A DNA stretch of 64,000 nt from Kudoa neothunni. Taxonomy: Eukaryota > Cnidaria. The notes under the pieces were generated by a model that ran no database searches, had not been told where the DNA came from, and saw only the letters and a list, made by a program, of their open reading frames with translations. The DNA is taken from contig OZ199839.1 in assembly GCA_964304625.1 (NCBI GenBank), positions 3,472,001-3,536,000 on the forward strand, written 5' to 3'. Positions 13,847 to 28,200 of the stretch are shown one piece after another. The position numbers were made by a program, and so were the translations under genes. Each line of letters begins with the position of its first letter. Within the stretch, counting starts at the first letter, position 1.

Positions 13847-14848
13847 ATGCTTGGTGACATTGCTATAAACGTGAATTCTCTGAAAGAACCCCGAGGTTTT
13901 ATCAAATGCGTCCAAACGGTAACAATCTTATTTTTGTCACTACAACTATTCTGTTGACAGTTGTTTTCATGTTAAATTCAATATTTCTCATGTCAACTTA
14001 ATTGAATAGTTTGGTATATGTGCAGTTTGATACACTATTCTATTTAAATAATAATGTGTGTGTGCGTTTTGAATTGGACTGATATGTACATTTTAAATTA
14101 GCTTCTATCAATGCTCGTGTTCTCGTTGTACGTGAGTACCAGTTTCGAGGTTGATTACACTCTCAAATGTGAAAGCGGCAACCCGCCATTGGAATCACAC
14201 AAACTCAAACTTGATTATCCTTTTGAGTTGAAACCTGCCGAAGGAACGTTCACATTCAAGAGATGTCAGGATAGCGAAGCGGAGGCTAATTTATTATTTG
14301 CTCCCGAACTCAAATCGCCAAACCTCAGCAAATTTCACGTTTTTATGGGTGTCGTACCGTTCATTTATGGTGTGGCCTGCATCATCTATTTTTTGTTTTT
14401 CGAATTGGATATCACACAACCTGGAGCTGATCGACATCAAGTGCTTTTCTACACTGCAGATATTGGATTTAGCTTGTTCACTTTGTTTTTCGGTTCGATT
14501 GCTTGTTTCTGTGTTATGTCGGTCTCAACCAACCTTGCCTATTACGCTAAAGAAAGTACTTTCAAAGAAAAAATGAAAGGTTTGTGCACTACTAAGGATG
14601 TCTGTACGGTCACCAACCATTTCAACCATTCGAATATAATCGCCTCAATTCTTTTCCAATTGGCCAATCTTGGTGTGTGGGGTTTCAGTTTGTATATGAT
14701 GTGGAAAGATCAAGCGTGGAAAGCAGTTACCACTATGCCTTATGATAACGAACCAAATAACCCTGCCTCTGGTGCAGCACCGGGTGCAACCACTCAAGCT
14801 TATTCGGCCGCTTATGGTAACGATTACGAGTACACCTACTCCAATTAA
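13847..14848 (+). CDS. Synaptophysin-family MARVEL protein A
   Basis: A four-span membrane protein of regulated secretory vesicles. Two exons, 13847-13918 and 14102-14848, join in phase 0 across a 183-bp intron to give about 272 residues. Exon 1 encodes LKEPRGFIKCVQT, equivalent to the cytosolic LKEP.GF.K.LQ block just before the first membrane span of synaptophysins. Exon 2 supplies that span, a luminal loop with a YPF motif, two more spans (around VVPFIYGVACIIYFLFF and FSLFTLFFGSIACF) and a fourth containing NLGVWGFSLYMMWKDQAW. The tail is rich in Ala, Gly, Asn and Tyr, like the tyrosine-rich synaptophysin tail. An AATAAA lies at 15076-15081. Synaptophysin and synaptoporin fit better than synaptogyrin because of the LKEP and YPF blocks, but the exact member cannot be fixed. 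Confidence 0.9.
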
Positions 14849-15125
14849 CATCACTACATACCTTTCTTATTGAGTAGAGCAATATTGCTTAAAAGTTCTG
14901 CTCTAATAGTATTTTCCTTTTGTTGTTATTAATCAACAGTTCTTTTTTATGGCAGCAATACGAATTGTTATTTTTGTTTCAGTATCAACTCGTCTTAGGT
15001 CTTAGGGGGTATTCGTTTCGTTTTCGTCCTAGCTTAAATCCCACGTTATCGTATGGTTTATGAGTAGTCATAAACAATAAAACTTGTTTTATCAAGTAAT
15101 GATGTTATAACGATCCTTCCTATAT

Positions 15126-15455
15126 AGTTAAAGTCGTATCTGGATGTTGCGTAATTTCACAAGTTTATTGAAATGTAAAATATATTTTAAATTTTTTACT
15201 TAAACTTTGCTTGTATATTATTTAAATTAATGTTAACTGAGCAAAAAAAGATAAAAATGTTTTAATGAAAAAATATGAACTTAAGATAACGCGCTAAAAC
15301 TAAAGTTTCACTATTGCGTAACATTTTATGCGGTATAATCCTCAATTAATAATCTTCTTTTCGAATCCTGCAAAACAAAAATGGCAAGGAATCAGCAAAC
15401 AGTGACTGAATCAGCTGAAATAATCGAATACCAAAATTCGATTAAATCATTCAAA
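15126..15455 (+). mobile_element. Tigger (pogo family) 5' fragment
   Basis: The sequence starts with a degraded copy of the terminal repeat of the Tigger at 44302-46222 (GGATGTTGCGTAATTTCAC versus GGATATTGCGTAATTT). It keeps that element's untranslated leader and then reads MARNQQTVTESAEII, the start of the transposase DNA-binding domain (MARNQRTVAEKIEII in the other copy). The frame breaks soon after and no right end was found, so this is a truncated relic. Confidence 0.8.
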
Positions 15456-18400
15456 GGGGGAAATGAATGACATTAAACTTCACAAACCATCTAATAATAT
15501 AAAATTATCTGGCTCCAATATAATATATTTGCAAGTCATTCTACATTTAATAGAATTCTAACCTCTCAAAATGATATTATTAACTAGCGCTAATTCCCAG
15601 CTTTGCTTGGTAATGTCTGATGGAAAATTTTAACTTTTAGTTTTACTTTTTTAATTGAGAAATTCTACGGATGATTTAATCTAAGTAGCACGCTAAACTC
15701 CGTAAACTTTATTTTTCTAGTTTAATTGATGCATTTTAAAGTCTGTCCTTATTTTTGCAATGTGATGATGATTTAGATAAACGAAATTATGCAGGAATTT
15801 TCCTTTCAAGTATAAATAGAGGTATTGAGGGAAATTAATGAGTATATTTAAGTTTATTTTACAAATTATTGACCAAAAATATAATGACCTTAATTTTATG
15901 AGCAGTGTAATTAATGATTAAAGTTCATTTATTTATTAAAAAACATCATTAAATAACTTAAATAGGGCCTTCAGTTCTTTTCAAAATCATACGATAAAAA
16001 ATAATCCCTCTAATTATAAGATTTATTATTAATCTACAAACGATAAAAAAATCAAATCAACCTAAGATGCGTCAGAAAAAAATATTAATTGTTACTCCTT
16101 TTTTTGCAATTTTATAAAGGATGTTATTAACGAGGTTTTAATAATCTATGAGTGGTAACTTACGTATTCACTATTTTAACATAATTTCCCAATTTTTAAA
16201 TAATTGAAACCTTTCTTTTTAACAAAAATATATAAATTAAATTATCAAAATACAATTAAATCTAAAATGTAAAGGTGTTCTTGATTTGAAAAATTATAGT
16301 AATGCTTAAATATCAACTGGTTTTCTCAAAGGAGTGCACCCTTTTAAAAATAAATGTACTGTTTAATTAGCCTAAAAAAATTTATTCGTATTGATCTATT
16401 CTTAGTTAAACAAAAACTTTGTGAAAATATCGGTTAGATCGAACGGACCGATAATTTCTTATTAACTTGCGTGTCACGTACTGAGGGGGACCGTATTTTT
16501 TGCAAAAGTAATCGTGAATATAAATTCTTAATCTACATATAGAATGTGGTGTCGCATACTATCACGCAATTTTTCTATTGTAATGAATTATTTTTAACAA
16601 ATAGACAATTATATGTTGATTTGAATATTAACCTTAAGGTTTGGGGGTAAGGAATAATTAGGTTACTAAGAATTAAATATTATTTAAAAAGTTATCTCAT
16701 CAAATATAAACTTATCGAAATGACGAATATAGTTTCGATCTCAATTGATATATTTGATAAAAAGAAATTTTCATTTAAGAAGTTATCACAAAAATTTAAT
16801 TGTCTGAAAACTCTACGCACATCTTACATCGTCTTTAGAATGCGTATAGAGACCAAAATTATTCCAACGTGGCAACAACTTATAATCTCAAATTATGTGT
16901 TTTATTTAAAATGTAAAATGATCATAATCTTTTCGCTTAACTATATCCCTAAAGCTTGAAAAATGAAAATACATCTTAAATAATTTGATTATTCTTCAAA
17001 TTTTAAAGAAAATGCAACAATTATTGTAAAAATGGCGTATATAACATTTCAAAAACATTCTATACCATAATTAGCAGATTTTCTTTATATGCAGTAAGTA
17101 AAAGTTTATTCAAATTGAGTATCACTCTGAAGTAAACAAACATCATTATTATTCAGATACCATTTAATCTGGTAATTGATGAAAACATCCAGAAAATTCC
17201 TTACTTCTGACGGCGGTGTTGATTATATTTATACTTCTAAGTAAATGAACGATTTTTATTAATGGTATCATCCATTCAAATGCGAATTAAAAGCTGTATT
17301 TAAAAAAAGTTTCTCCGTGGCACATGCGCACTTGTGGACACACACACAGGCTGACTGACAAAGGATTATATATATAGATTATTCAACAATAAAACATTTA
17401 TAAGAATTAAATCTCATTTTAAACATTTTAGTAATATGCGTATAAATACGAAAATTTCCAATGAAATTGTTTATTTATAAAGATATTACGAAATTGTTTG
17501 ACAAAGTTACGAAATAGCTTGGAAGACCCTTTAAATATAAAGTATGTTTGTTTTTCATAAAAACCGCGTTTTATTATATATTAAACCTTCCTTTTATCCT
17601 TATTTTAATAATCACTGTAACTAATGAAAATAGAGACTTCTATAGCGAAAATATTTCGATTATTAGAGCATTTTTCATTTAGAAATTTTTAGATGGATTG
17701 TGCCTATAAATGTTTACATATATAAATTATAGAATAAAGTTTATTAAAGTTTGTATTTAAGATTTATGTATCATTGTCTATATTTCGTAGGAGTTTTAAA
17801 AAATTAAAAAAAATTATTAATATGAATTTCGACGGTATTAATTTTCGTTTTAACACCCTAAATAATTCGTTTCTTAGTGATTATAAACTGATAATATATA
17901 TTTAAAATAAAAAAATTACATAATTAATTTATATCCAAGATATTTAGGTAACATGAGGAATATCGAATAAATAATTTAAGTTAAAATAGTTATATGTATG
18001 TCTGGATTAAGCATTAGGACGAACTGAGGTCCGTGTTATGTCCATCGAACACATTAAGGGTACATAAGCAAAAAAGTTAAGAACCTCTGTATTAAACGAG
18101 TGTCTCTTTCCACAACAATGGTGCATGCTCGAGGGTTATAGGATTAATTGTATTTCCATTAGTTTTGTATGTTATAAGGCGAATAACTCACAAAAATTTT
18201 TCAAACAAAATAATCATTCATTGCTTAGGGTATACCTATAGTTTTTACTTCTTTCATATTTATATTAAGTTTGAATTAATTGTTAATAACGGAATTTTCA
18301 TACGAGTAGGTATAAGTTTATTCACACAGCTGTGAAGAGGATTTAAACTCACTAAATAATTTGCCACAATCGCTTTCACTGAGTTAGTTAATGTACGCAA

Positions 18401-19707
18401 TAATCTCTGTCACCTCTTTTTTCGTAGTTATTATTTTCATACATTTTGGTTTCGTTATGAGTTTGATTGAATTCATTACAGGTCGATTCATTATCTTCTT
18501 CGATGTACGCGTTCGGGTCAGTTGATACATCGCTGTTCATTATTATATTCTCCATATTCAGATGCAACATTATGTTTGGAGTCGGCTGAATTATTATTTA
18601 TAACCCATATGAGGATCACACGTGTTTCTATACTGATCTCAAATGATTTGACCAATTTTAGTATGTGGTTACGCGGTAATTGGTGCAAAATAAAGAATGG
18701 TTGCAAAACATTGTGTCCAAATTTTTGATAACCATGGCATAGTTAATCTTAAACCGGACAAAAAAGTTGAACTTTAATGTTACTGGTAGTATGGGATTAT
18801 CTGAGTTACAATCTTTAAAAAAAATTTCTGTTGTGAAGAGATAAAACATAAAAATGTGCTTATTATTACATTATCAGCATCTTGTCAAGAATCATCGATA
18901 ACTTGTTTTCCCTAATAGTAAAATAGTCTTCCAGAGTGTTTTTACCACAAATTAATATTAATAATAAAATAAAAACTATTTATAATCAAAAACGTGTTTT
19001 AAAAATCTCGTATAATATTAAATTCTTTCTAAGTTGCAACATTTGGTTTTAAGCGCTAGAATTGATCTTATACGTTGTTTTTACGATTAAATAAAACATA
19101 AAATGATAATATTATTGTTTAAATTTAGTTATGCGTTTAATAACATACAAACTAATGGAAATAAAATTAATCCTATAATCCTCGCACATGCACCATTGTT
19201 GTGGGAAGAGACGCCATCGTATTAAACACAGCCTTCAAATTCATATTAGATCTATTAACGAGGAAACACTGTATCTAATGGATGTTTTTGTCTCCTTTAT
19301 AATATATTCTATAGTAATGAAGGTTTGTTCATCTAATATTGTTTCCTTGTCATTATGTTTAAAATTAATATGCGTATTTACTAAAAAATAATCGATTTTC
19401 TAAGTTTATAAATTTATTTTGTTTATTAAGGAAAAATATAAAACTTATATGGATCTATACTGGATAAATGATCAGCTGTAGTGGTGCCTTCTGAATTAAT
19501 AAAGCATATATGGCCAGTTGATGTAGATAAATCATGTCAATTAAATGTAAATTTAAAAACTTTCAATACACAAAACATTTTTATCAGAATTACCTTATTT
19601 AGGATTGAATTTTTGCTAGAGGGAACTGGCATAAATAAATGCTAAATGTAAATTGCAACAGAGAATAGTAAACCCCGAAACTATAGAAGTTTCGATGTAG
19701 TAGTTAG
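15456..19707. other. Gene-free AT-rich spacer between the synaptophysin genes
   Basis: More than 4 kb without a recognised gene. Open frames at 16720, 18388-18849 and 19188 are short and show no family resemblance or splice partners. A dispersed repeat copy lies at 17313-17375. The rest is low-complexity AT-rich DNA. Confidence 0.5.
17313..17375 (+). repeat. Short GC-bearing repeat, copy B
   Basis: Shares TGCGCACTTGTG, an ACACACAGG tract and GACAAAGGATT with the minus strand of 11498-11550. A fainter relative (ACACACAAAGGATTATGTATA) occurs near 36450. Function unknown. Confidence 0.55.
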
Positions 19708-20377
19708 TCAACTGGTTGGGAATTTTTCGATAGATTTGTAAGACTTTTTATAGTGAGGTTTAATAAACCAAAAATCGAGCATTTCGCTCGTAATATATAA
19801 CAGTAGTAGGACCTAAATGGAAAATCGTAACAAAGACTTTCTCTTTTTAAAAACTTACATTGGGGATAAAACACTGTGCAAGATTATATTTGATTGAAAG
19901 CTGACAATATTTGTATCCATGCATGTTGCACAAGTCGGTATAACTACCATCCACATTGACCGCTGTGAACGAGCACCGATTGATATGATGAAAGGTGAAC
20001 AGATACATCACAAATGCTGCCAACGAGAGAAAAATCTGTGCTGTGGCAAAAAAGAAATGAGTTACAAAAGCAAAAAGTGATTTCATTTTGTATTTCATTT
20101 GTAGAAAAACATCCACGATTGTTACCACCGTACAAACTGATACCAACCAAAGATAGACACAATGAAGATTTGGAAAATAAATATATTCCTTTAGGTTGAC
20201 TTGAGTGATTTCGTTCGAGCAATTCATTTTTACGTTGAAAGTTTCGGGACGCATTTTGAAAGGGAACCTTATGACAAATTTTTGTATTACTATTTCCTTG
20301 TTCTCTTTACAGAAATGGCTAACGATTGCAGTAAATTGTTGGCTGGCTACTAACACCAATGCAGTTACACTAAACAC
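19708..20377 (-). CDS. Synaptophysin-family MARVEL protein B (5' end not found)
   Basis: A second, more divergent relative of the gene at 13.8 kb, on the opposite strand. Two exons are clear: 20377-19859 and 19812-19708, joined in phase 0 across a 46-bp intron. The joined frame gives a first span, a luminal loop with FPFKMRPETFNV (compare YPFELKPAEGTF in paralogue A), two central spans with a HH...CSF loop, and a fourth span in the last exon (VLLLLYITSEMLDFWF), ending in a short basic tail without the Tyr-rich repeats. An AG acceptor precedes 20377, so an upstream exon with the usual LKEP block is expected but was not located. Family membership is supported by layout and the FPF block; overall identity to paralogue A is low. 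Confidence 0.7.
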
Positions 20378-21814
20378 CTAATATGTCAGTGTAAGGAGAA
20401 ATATTACAAAGTTGCTTTCAGTTATGCTATTTTAATAAAGATTACAATTTGAATCCACTTTAGGAAAACTCTCCCACGGCTAGATGATGGCATAGTAAAT
20501 GTTACCTATGAAAATATTAAGATAAATTTATGATTACGTATCCCATAGGTGAAAATAACGAATCAAGATTGATTCAAACTATTTTATTCTTCAGTTTCGA
20601 GTCATTTCATTAAAATGTCCTCAGTTTATAATCGATAGTTTACTTTTTATGATGAAATTGATGAATTCTTATCGTAATAATGAATGGACCGGCACCACAA
20701 ATTTTTGTTTTCTCAAGTGTATTAAACAAATCACGGGATCGGTCTATAAGCATATCTTAATTGTCATCGTATTATTTTTGAACTCATATTTTGTAAAATA
20801 ATTATCCGAAATTTTATTTTAATTAAAAGGTAAATATTTGGAGTTCAAATTTTATGAGGGTTCATTATAAAACATTTTGTAACGCGTAAAATTTAGCCTA
20901 AGTTATCAATTTTATTATTTCACAGTTTGAAACAAAAACAAAACATTTAATATAACAAAAGGCTCACTTAAAATTCACTATGCATATAATGAAACTAAAA
21001 AATTCTCTCCTATTTTTAATCGTATGAAATCATCTCATTCGTCGGCGCATAAAATGATATATGAATTTTAATTTTGCTAACTTTTAAGTCAGAAATCCTA
21101 GAATATTTATTCATTAAGGTAAATGAACAAAAAACTACCAAGTAATATGAGAACTTTTAATATTCTTATCATAACCGTGGGTTAATTTTTTCCCCGAAGC
21201 AAATATGGTCGTTTCCTGTTAGGCTAATAAAGTTGAGATAATTATATTATCAGAATCTTTTAATTATCAGTATATATAGAGAATACTATAAACATTTAAT
21301 TAGCGGTTTATCGAATACCCCCATCATACTCATTAGATTTGAATCATCCCAAATGTGATGGACTTTTTTATTTACACTCAGCTATGATAATAATCATCTT
21401 CTATACAGAAAAAAATAAGTGGATAGTGACAATGTAAATAATATCCAGGTGACACTAATTTTGGGTATAATTATTATTCATTTTTGATTCTTAAGAGCGA
21501 AGCGAAGAGTCAGGAGTTAATTATAGTAATTATAGAAAATTAAATCTACATATAATTTGTGAGTGAGAGTCGCTGAGACTAAAATTGGGCACTGGCTATT
21601 TACACGAAAGTTTTTAATCCAAAATGGCAACAACGCTTGCGCCTTGCCCATTTTTAATCCAGTTAACTCCTATTTATAGTCTATCTATAAAGTTCATTTT
21701 ATAGAATCTATTGTATTTACCTGGATATTTTGATCCATGTCAATAACCATTCACTTAAAATCGTCATTGTGCAAGCGTATGCATGTGCTATTTAGAATTA
21801 AAATTTATCAACCT
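20378..21814. other. 5' flank of synaptophysin-like gene B
   Basis: Should hold the missing first exon and promoter of the gene at 19708-20377, but no candidate exon could be supported. A dispersed repeat copy occupies 21590-21770. Confidence 0.4.
21590..21770 (-). repeat. Dispersed repeat, copy 2
   Basis: Inverted copy of 9155-9335, matching over about 170 bp with scattered changes. Here it lies just outside a piggyBac-like element rather than inside one, so it is an independent repeat and not part of the piggyBac. Confidence 0.7.
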
Positions 21815-21818
21815 TTAA

Positions 21819-23509
21819 CCCTCCAAGCATGTCAAAAACGACTATACCACCAAGCAATTTTGGGGCCCAGAAGGACCTCATATTTTTATTGCTTATTTTG
21901 ATATACAATATTATGAAATATAATTGTATTCTTTCAAAAAGTTTTTTACACAAGCGATAACGAAATAATTATAATTTACTTGTGTGGCGATATTAGTCGA
22001 TGTCTTCCGAACACTTATTTATTAAATTTACATATTTAAATATTAATAAAATTATATTTCAATATACTGTACGATCTTTTCACAACATTATCAAGATACT
22101 GAAAGGATAATGCAATTTGCCAAGATTCTAATAATATCTGAAAATATATACGTTCACTTCTAATAACATGATACGGATTTTACCGGTTCATATAATTTTT
22201 TAATAATATTTGTTGAAATGATATAAAATACAATATTACCTAACTGATATTCATAAAAAAATTTGGCATATCTACTATCTACTGTTGCGAGATCGCCTAG
22301 AGGCCAATCACTCATAATAAAACATGGATTAATAATTAAAAATATAATTTGTAACAAAATAAATTTTACTGGCCATTATTTGTTTCCGTTTGTAACAAAT
22401 AATTCTCGAATGTTTGTTGCAACGATGTTCGGAGAAATTATAACATTTGTTCTTTATTTTTATATCAAAGAATCGAGCGCATAAAATACATCTTTTTTCA
22501 TCATGGACGGAAGATTACCCACCGTATCTACCCAACCTTTGTTTTGTTATTATCGATGATAACTTGGGGATTTTTTGTCTGATCATGGCATAGATTAACA
22601 TTGTTTGGGGACGTCGCCAATAAAATGACTGCGTTGTCCTTTTTAGGAAAATTGAACCAAAAAACTCCCTCTATTCCTTAGTTTTAAGAATTAGTGAGAT
22701 ATCCCATTTATTACGCTGTATAATCTCCAGACGGGTTAAACCTCGGTTAAGAAGTTTGTTTGCCAACGGAATTAAAAGGGAAAAATTATCGCAAAAATTT
22801 TTTACTGACCTTTTCGTCAACACATTTAGTAATCTGGTCATTATTTCTTCCTAGATAAACGAAAATATTACGTGTATAATTGGTATGATGGTCAATTAAA
22901 AGAAAAAAATTTAATGTCATAAACCGCAAGTTTGGTGGGAATATACTGCGTAAAGGGTCGCCCGCCTCCCAATGAAACTAATTGTTCATCAACAGTAAGA
23001 TGAGCAGAGGGAATTAGACACATCAGCAAAATACTTTTCCACCTATTGAAAACTTTGGTTTCCGGGAAAAACTTATCGACTTCTCACTGCAAACTCTTGT
23101 CTCGCAGTCATCAAAATGTACATTTCTGTTTATTTGGATGAATCCATAAGCAGCATGATTCTACGAAACACATGATATCCTTTATCTAAGCTCCGCAATT
23201 TCTTAGGAGACTCCATTTTAGATTTAAAGATTGATGTGTATTTAAGAACCTCTATGTATGGTTTAAATTCCATTATATTTATATTTTCCATTTGCACCCG
23301 TAATGAAAAGCACCAAATTTATTGTTGTAAGTATTTGATATAAAATCCTAGGAAACAAAAAATTCTTATTTTTAAAATTAAATTATGAATATATGGAAAC
23401 TTTTAAAAGAATAATCATTGGATTCAGAAAATTTAACGTTTTCTGTGAGCAGTGAATTGTGGTGAAAATCGGCCTGAGGTCCATTTGGACCCCAAAAATG
23501 CTTGGAGGT
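21819..23509 (-). mobile_element. piggyBac element with dead transposase
   Basis: TTAA at 21815-21818 and 23510-23513 flank inverted ends CCCTCCAAGCAT and (minus strand) ACCTCCAAGCAT. Subterminal GGGGCCC...GGACCT and GGTCCATTTGGACCCC palindromes sit inside each end. On the minus strand around 22880-23010 a frame reads LTVDEQLVSLGGGRPFTQYIP, the conserved DEQ...GR.PF.QYIP block of piggyBac transposases, but stops and frame breaks surround it. About 1.7 kb; inactive. Confidence 0.88.
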
Positions 23510-23513
23510 TTAA

Positions 23514-25209
23514 AAGGAGTATTGATTAAAATTTTAAAAAATAATAAAGACTTATTTTATCATTAATATATTAAGTTCTTTAGTTATTATTATGTTTTTA
23601 AAACATTTTTAATAATGCTTTGTTTTAAAGTTATATTACTCGATAATTTATGGTAGCTTTACACATTACGTTATAGATAATCTTCTCTATATTTTTTATA
23701 TCGCCTATAAATTATTTAAATGCATAATTCAATTAATTTAAATTTTTTTGGTCTTTACATTTTTTCTGCCAACTTATTTTATGATACGATGAAAGTTAAC
23801 CTTTTTATCATAAAAATTTTATCGTTAAGTTTTATAATGAAAATATGGTCATTCTTTTTACTTTACTGCTCTTAATACAGGTAAAAAATTATAATAATTA
23901 ATTTTTCAATAATAATTTTTTTAGAGAGCTAATTTCACAACATAAAAAAGTATGATAAATTTAGATTTCGACGCTATAACATTATCTGGTTAAGACGTAG
24001 AATGGTGGCCGCATTTTCCGATTAAAGATTATAATTAGTTCTCACATTAATCCTACATATTTTAAATTAAAATAATGTGATATTTGTTGAGCATTTAATG
24101 ATGGGAATGACTGAATTAATTATAATATATTTTTATGATATTAATGTTATGCATTTACTACAATTAATTAGCCAATGTATGCATAAAATACAGATTTTTT
24201 TTTCTTATAGACATAGAATTAATACTAGGCAATTGCTAAGGATGAAATATAACAATCGATAAAAAATCATGGTTGTCACAATCAAATTTTAGAATAAATA
24301 AAGCGAGCTTTACTCGAACCGGCTTAATTAGCGGTACAGTCTGTTGAAATAATCGCGAGGAGCTAGAAGTACAACATATAATAGACTAAATAAACTATTA
24401 TTGTGATGACAAATAACTGTTGCCTAAGTTACCCTACTGGAGAAGTGAAATTGATAAATACTCAATAATAAAATATTCAACAGGTTTGTTTTTGTCCGGT
24501 GTGGCTGGTTTGGATTACGGCCACTATTCTACATTTTAACCCATTATCTCTATGTGATACGCTTGCCTTATTTTTTCACGTACGGTCCACAAAAATTTGT
24601 CCAACTTTTTTATATATTTTTACAAGTAATTATTATGTTCAAAAGTTAATATGCTATAATGTGTGTAATCTCTACATATAAACTTCTGTGTTCATTAAAA
24701 GGGTTATGCATTATTTGAGTGATTTTACTGACTGCTCAATGTAGAATATTCCCAATACCAAACATTACTAGAAAGTTCGCGCTAGTTTACTTATACAATA
24801 GATGTAGATGTACATTGTTACAACTCATTCCTGGAACAATTCGGATGATCCACTAAGTCTCGAAATTTTGAGCATCAAGAATACTCGATACTCGCATTGT
24901 TAAACTCCTAATATTGAGAGTGAGGTATTAAACAATTCAGAATTCGGTAAAATATAAGTTTATTGAAACTAATTTATCCTATCATATCCAATATTTCTAT
25001 ACTGAGCTCGAATAATCAATAAAATACTCCCGATTGGAAGTTGGGATCCCCTGACTTAGAACCTTGATATTAAATTAAGGAATTCAGTCATCAAATACCG
25101 CATAACTGAATTACAAGTCTAAATTTAAAATTGGGCCCAGAAAATATACACAAAAACATTGAAAAATACTAACTACAAATAAACGAGTCGATTAGAACTC
25201 AACAAACAA
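23514..25209. other. 3' flank of CSTF3
   Basis: Lies between the piggyBac and the CSTF3 stop codon on the minus strand, so its right part is likely CSTF3 3' UTR. No other gene was recognised. Short frames at 24077 and 24499 have no support. Confidence 0.45.
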
Positions 25210-28200
25210 TTATTGGGCCAATTTCTTGTTGAGTCGCGCTTGATACACATCACTCATTACGACATTAATGGAATCGGAGTTGTTATTTCCATTAGACGAA
25301 AGAGGTTGAAGGTTGATTCTTTTGGTGAAGGTGTGTTGGGCGGGATTATTGGGATCACTGGAAATAAATCGGTCCTGATTGAGGTTGGCAGAGTTGATAT
25401 TCTCAATGTATGTGAATAGCAGTGGAATATCGAGATGAATTTTTTTCTAAGTTTCAAATAATTTTGAAATGGAAGGAAATAAAATCAAAGTATACGCAAG
25501 AATGATTGTCAAATGGAGGTAGCAAACTTAAAAGTTCATGTACGATAGGTTGCGCATCGAAGAGACCACCAGGAACAACGTGTGGAGTCACTTATAAATT
25601 ATACAGAATAAAATTAACAATAAATTCGGTGATTTATAGATTGTTAAACTTACGGAAGGGAGGTCTTGAACTTGAGTGGATTGGTTTGAAAGGTCGCATT
25701 TGGCTTAAATCAGGCAAGATCGCTAGCTCAGAATTTTTTATCGTGTAAGAGGTTCCACTTTGAAAATTTTTATTGGAACCATCTTTTTGACTGATTGAAG
25801 GATTAGAGTTGAACAGAGAAATTGAGTGATCAGTATTCTAGACAGACAACCACGACAAAGTAAGGTCAATTTCACTTCAAATTATCTCCAAAAAAACTAC
25901 CCCGAAAATGGAGACACGCATACTATTGTGACAGTATTTATTTGACATTATTCCTTTGAGGAAAAATTTATCAACAACCTACGAGAAGACGTCACCTATT
26001 GTGGTTATTGAAAAAATTAATCGTAACCACTTTATTGTCGAAAAAATCAATGATTCGATTCTCAATGTGTTCCACACTTAATATATCTCCAGTGGAGGCA
26101 ACATAACGATGGTAGCTCAAAAGAACCAATCTAGAATGGGTAGAAATTTAAGAAATATATAGACGAAGCACTAAAAAATTACGCCATATCTTTTTCACTG
26201 CAAAAATTGAGAATTCGTTCAAAGATAAGACGGATATTGAACATATCTGAATGGTGTGAATGAAAATAACGACTAAATTGAATACCTGATAATTGAGTCA
26301 AATGAAATAGAAATGATTCGATAAATTGTTGATTTTTTCCGAAACGCTAACAACAAAAATTACATTTCCATTAAAAACTATTATAATTTTCATCAAATAT
26401 TTAACATTCCATCGACTTTTAATACAACGAAAAAATGAAACCAATTAGTTTATAAATATATTTTCTAAATTATACCAGATAATAAGCAAATATATTGACG
26501 AATATTTAAAGTTTACATAAGGATTGTTATTAGCAATCACTAAACTAACCAACTTAATTAATTAATTAATTAATTAACTGACTGATTAACTAACAAACAA
26601 ACAATCTAACTAAATGAATAAATACACACATAATAATTATCTTAAAATGTTGATAAAAGCTATTTTTGAGTAATGAAAATTTTTTCAGATGGCGTAAGTT
26701 CCAACTAAACATTGTTTGACAATAAATGAATATAGTCCAAATTATGCTTCCTTAAATATTATTATTTACTAAACCAACCATTTTCTTAAAAATGACGAGG
26801 CTTGCCTACCACATTTTTAATAAAATGAATGGATCAAAAAATTATCATGTTTGATTTCAAAAACAGTATTTTTGTATATATTTTAAAAAATTTAACCAAT
26901 AAAACACCAAATTATATACTAGCTAACGACAATAGATAATTAATGTTATGCAAGCTTCTTGAGAATGCGAAAAATTGTGTAAAGTTTCTCACGCTCAATT
27001 TTACTCAATTTTTGACGCGTACACACAGTAATAAACATAATTATATAATATACTTAAATTATAAAAATCAAGGTAAAAAATAATTCTTTTAAAATTATAA
27101 TAATTAGTTATTTCATTTAAAGGAAAGATTTAATCCCTTTTAATAAGATATTCTCTATAAAAAGTAATCGGTGCTCTCTCAAACATATCAAAAATTTGAG
27201 TTTGGCTTTTTAAACCGACATTAAAGGTGGATACGGATCAAAGGATAAGCTAAAGTTCTTTAACCCTCTAAGGCAGGGGTTCTCAACCGGTTTTTCTAAC
27301 ATACCCCTGAACCTGATGAAACATCAAAATTTTATCCCTTAACTTAGAAGCCAAATTCATATTTACCTTAAGGTTTTTTACTGGGGTAACTATAGCAGAG
27401 GTTATTTGAGGGGTAGACTCTGGTCCTAAAAAGCACGTATGCTTGCCTAATGACCATTTTTAATCCCATCAACTCGTCCACAAGCTATATACAGATTTTA
27501 TTCTTTAGATTTTGCTAAATCAGATTAATTCTTTCCCAATCCTTCGCTCTTAGGGACTAGAAATAATTAAAAATAGTCAATTTAAGTATTATTATAAGGT
27601 TTCTCAATTGAACGCGGCACATTTTTGGATACGACCAAAATTCATACTTAAACGTTAAAATCTCTATAAATAAAATGTTTTTATGATTTTTATTTTAAAG
27701 ACAAAACCCAATGGAAAACTTATATACTTACATTTTATGATTAAATTCATTTCGAGTACCTAGAAAAGTTTTTACTTATAGTCTATGATAGGTCCGACAT
27801 ACGTATTCTTATTCAAATTTTGTTCTTAGAGACAATATAGCATAAAATGAGCCGATTTTACATTAATACAAAGTGTAGGAATAAAAGATATCTTTAACAA
27901 AATAGGTTGGTAAATGCGAAGCGAAAACATAAAAGAATATAAAAAATTGAATGGTTTCCTTGTTATCCCAGAAAATGGGATTGGAAACAGAATTCTCTCA
28001 TTCTATCTATCATATGTGGTGGAAACCAACCAAGTTCATTTGTTTTTGATAAGGTTGAGGTTAAGCAAAGAAATTATTCTAGAATATGACCTATACAAAT
28101 ATTAAATTTAACGTTTTTTATTTCATTCTTTTAATAAGGTCAGAAATTTGTTAATAATTTTGTTCATTACCAACACTTATTTTTAACCTAGGTGATACAT

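Noticed and set aside
26554-26577. CRISPR-like or satellite array
   Set aside because: It is a simple (TTAA)6 microsatellite; no spaced repeats of CRISPR type occur anywhere, as expected for animal nuclear DNA.
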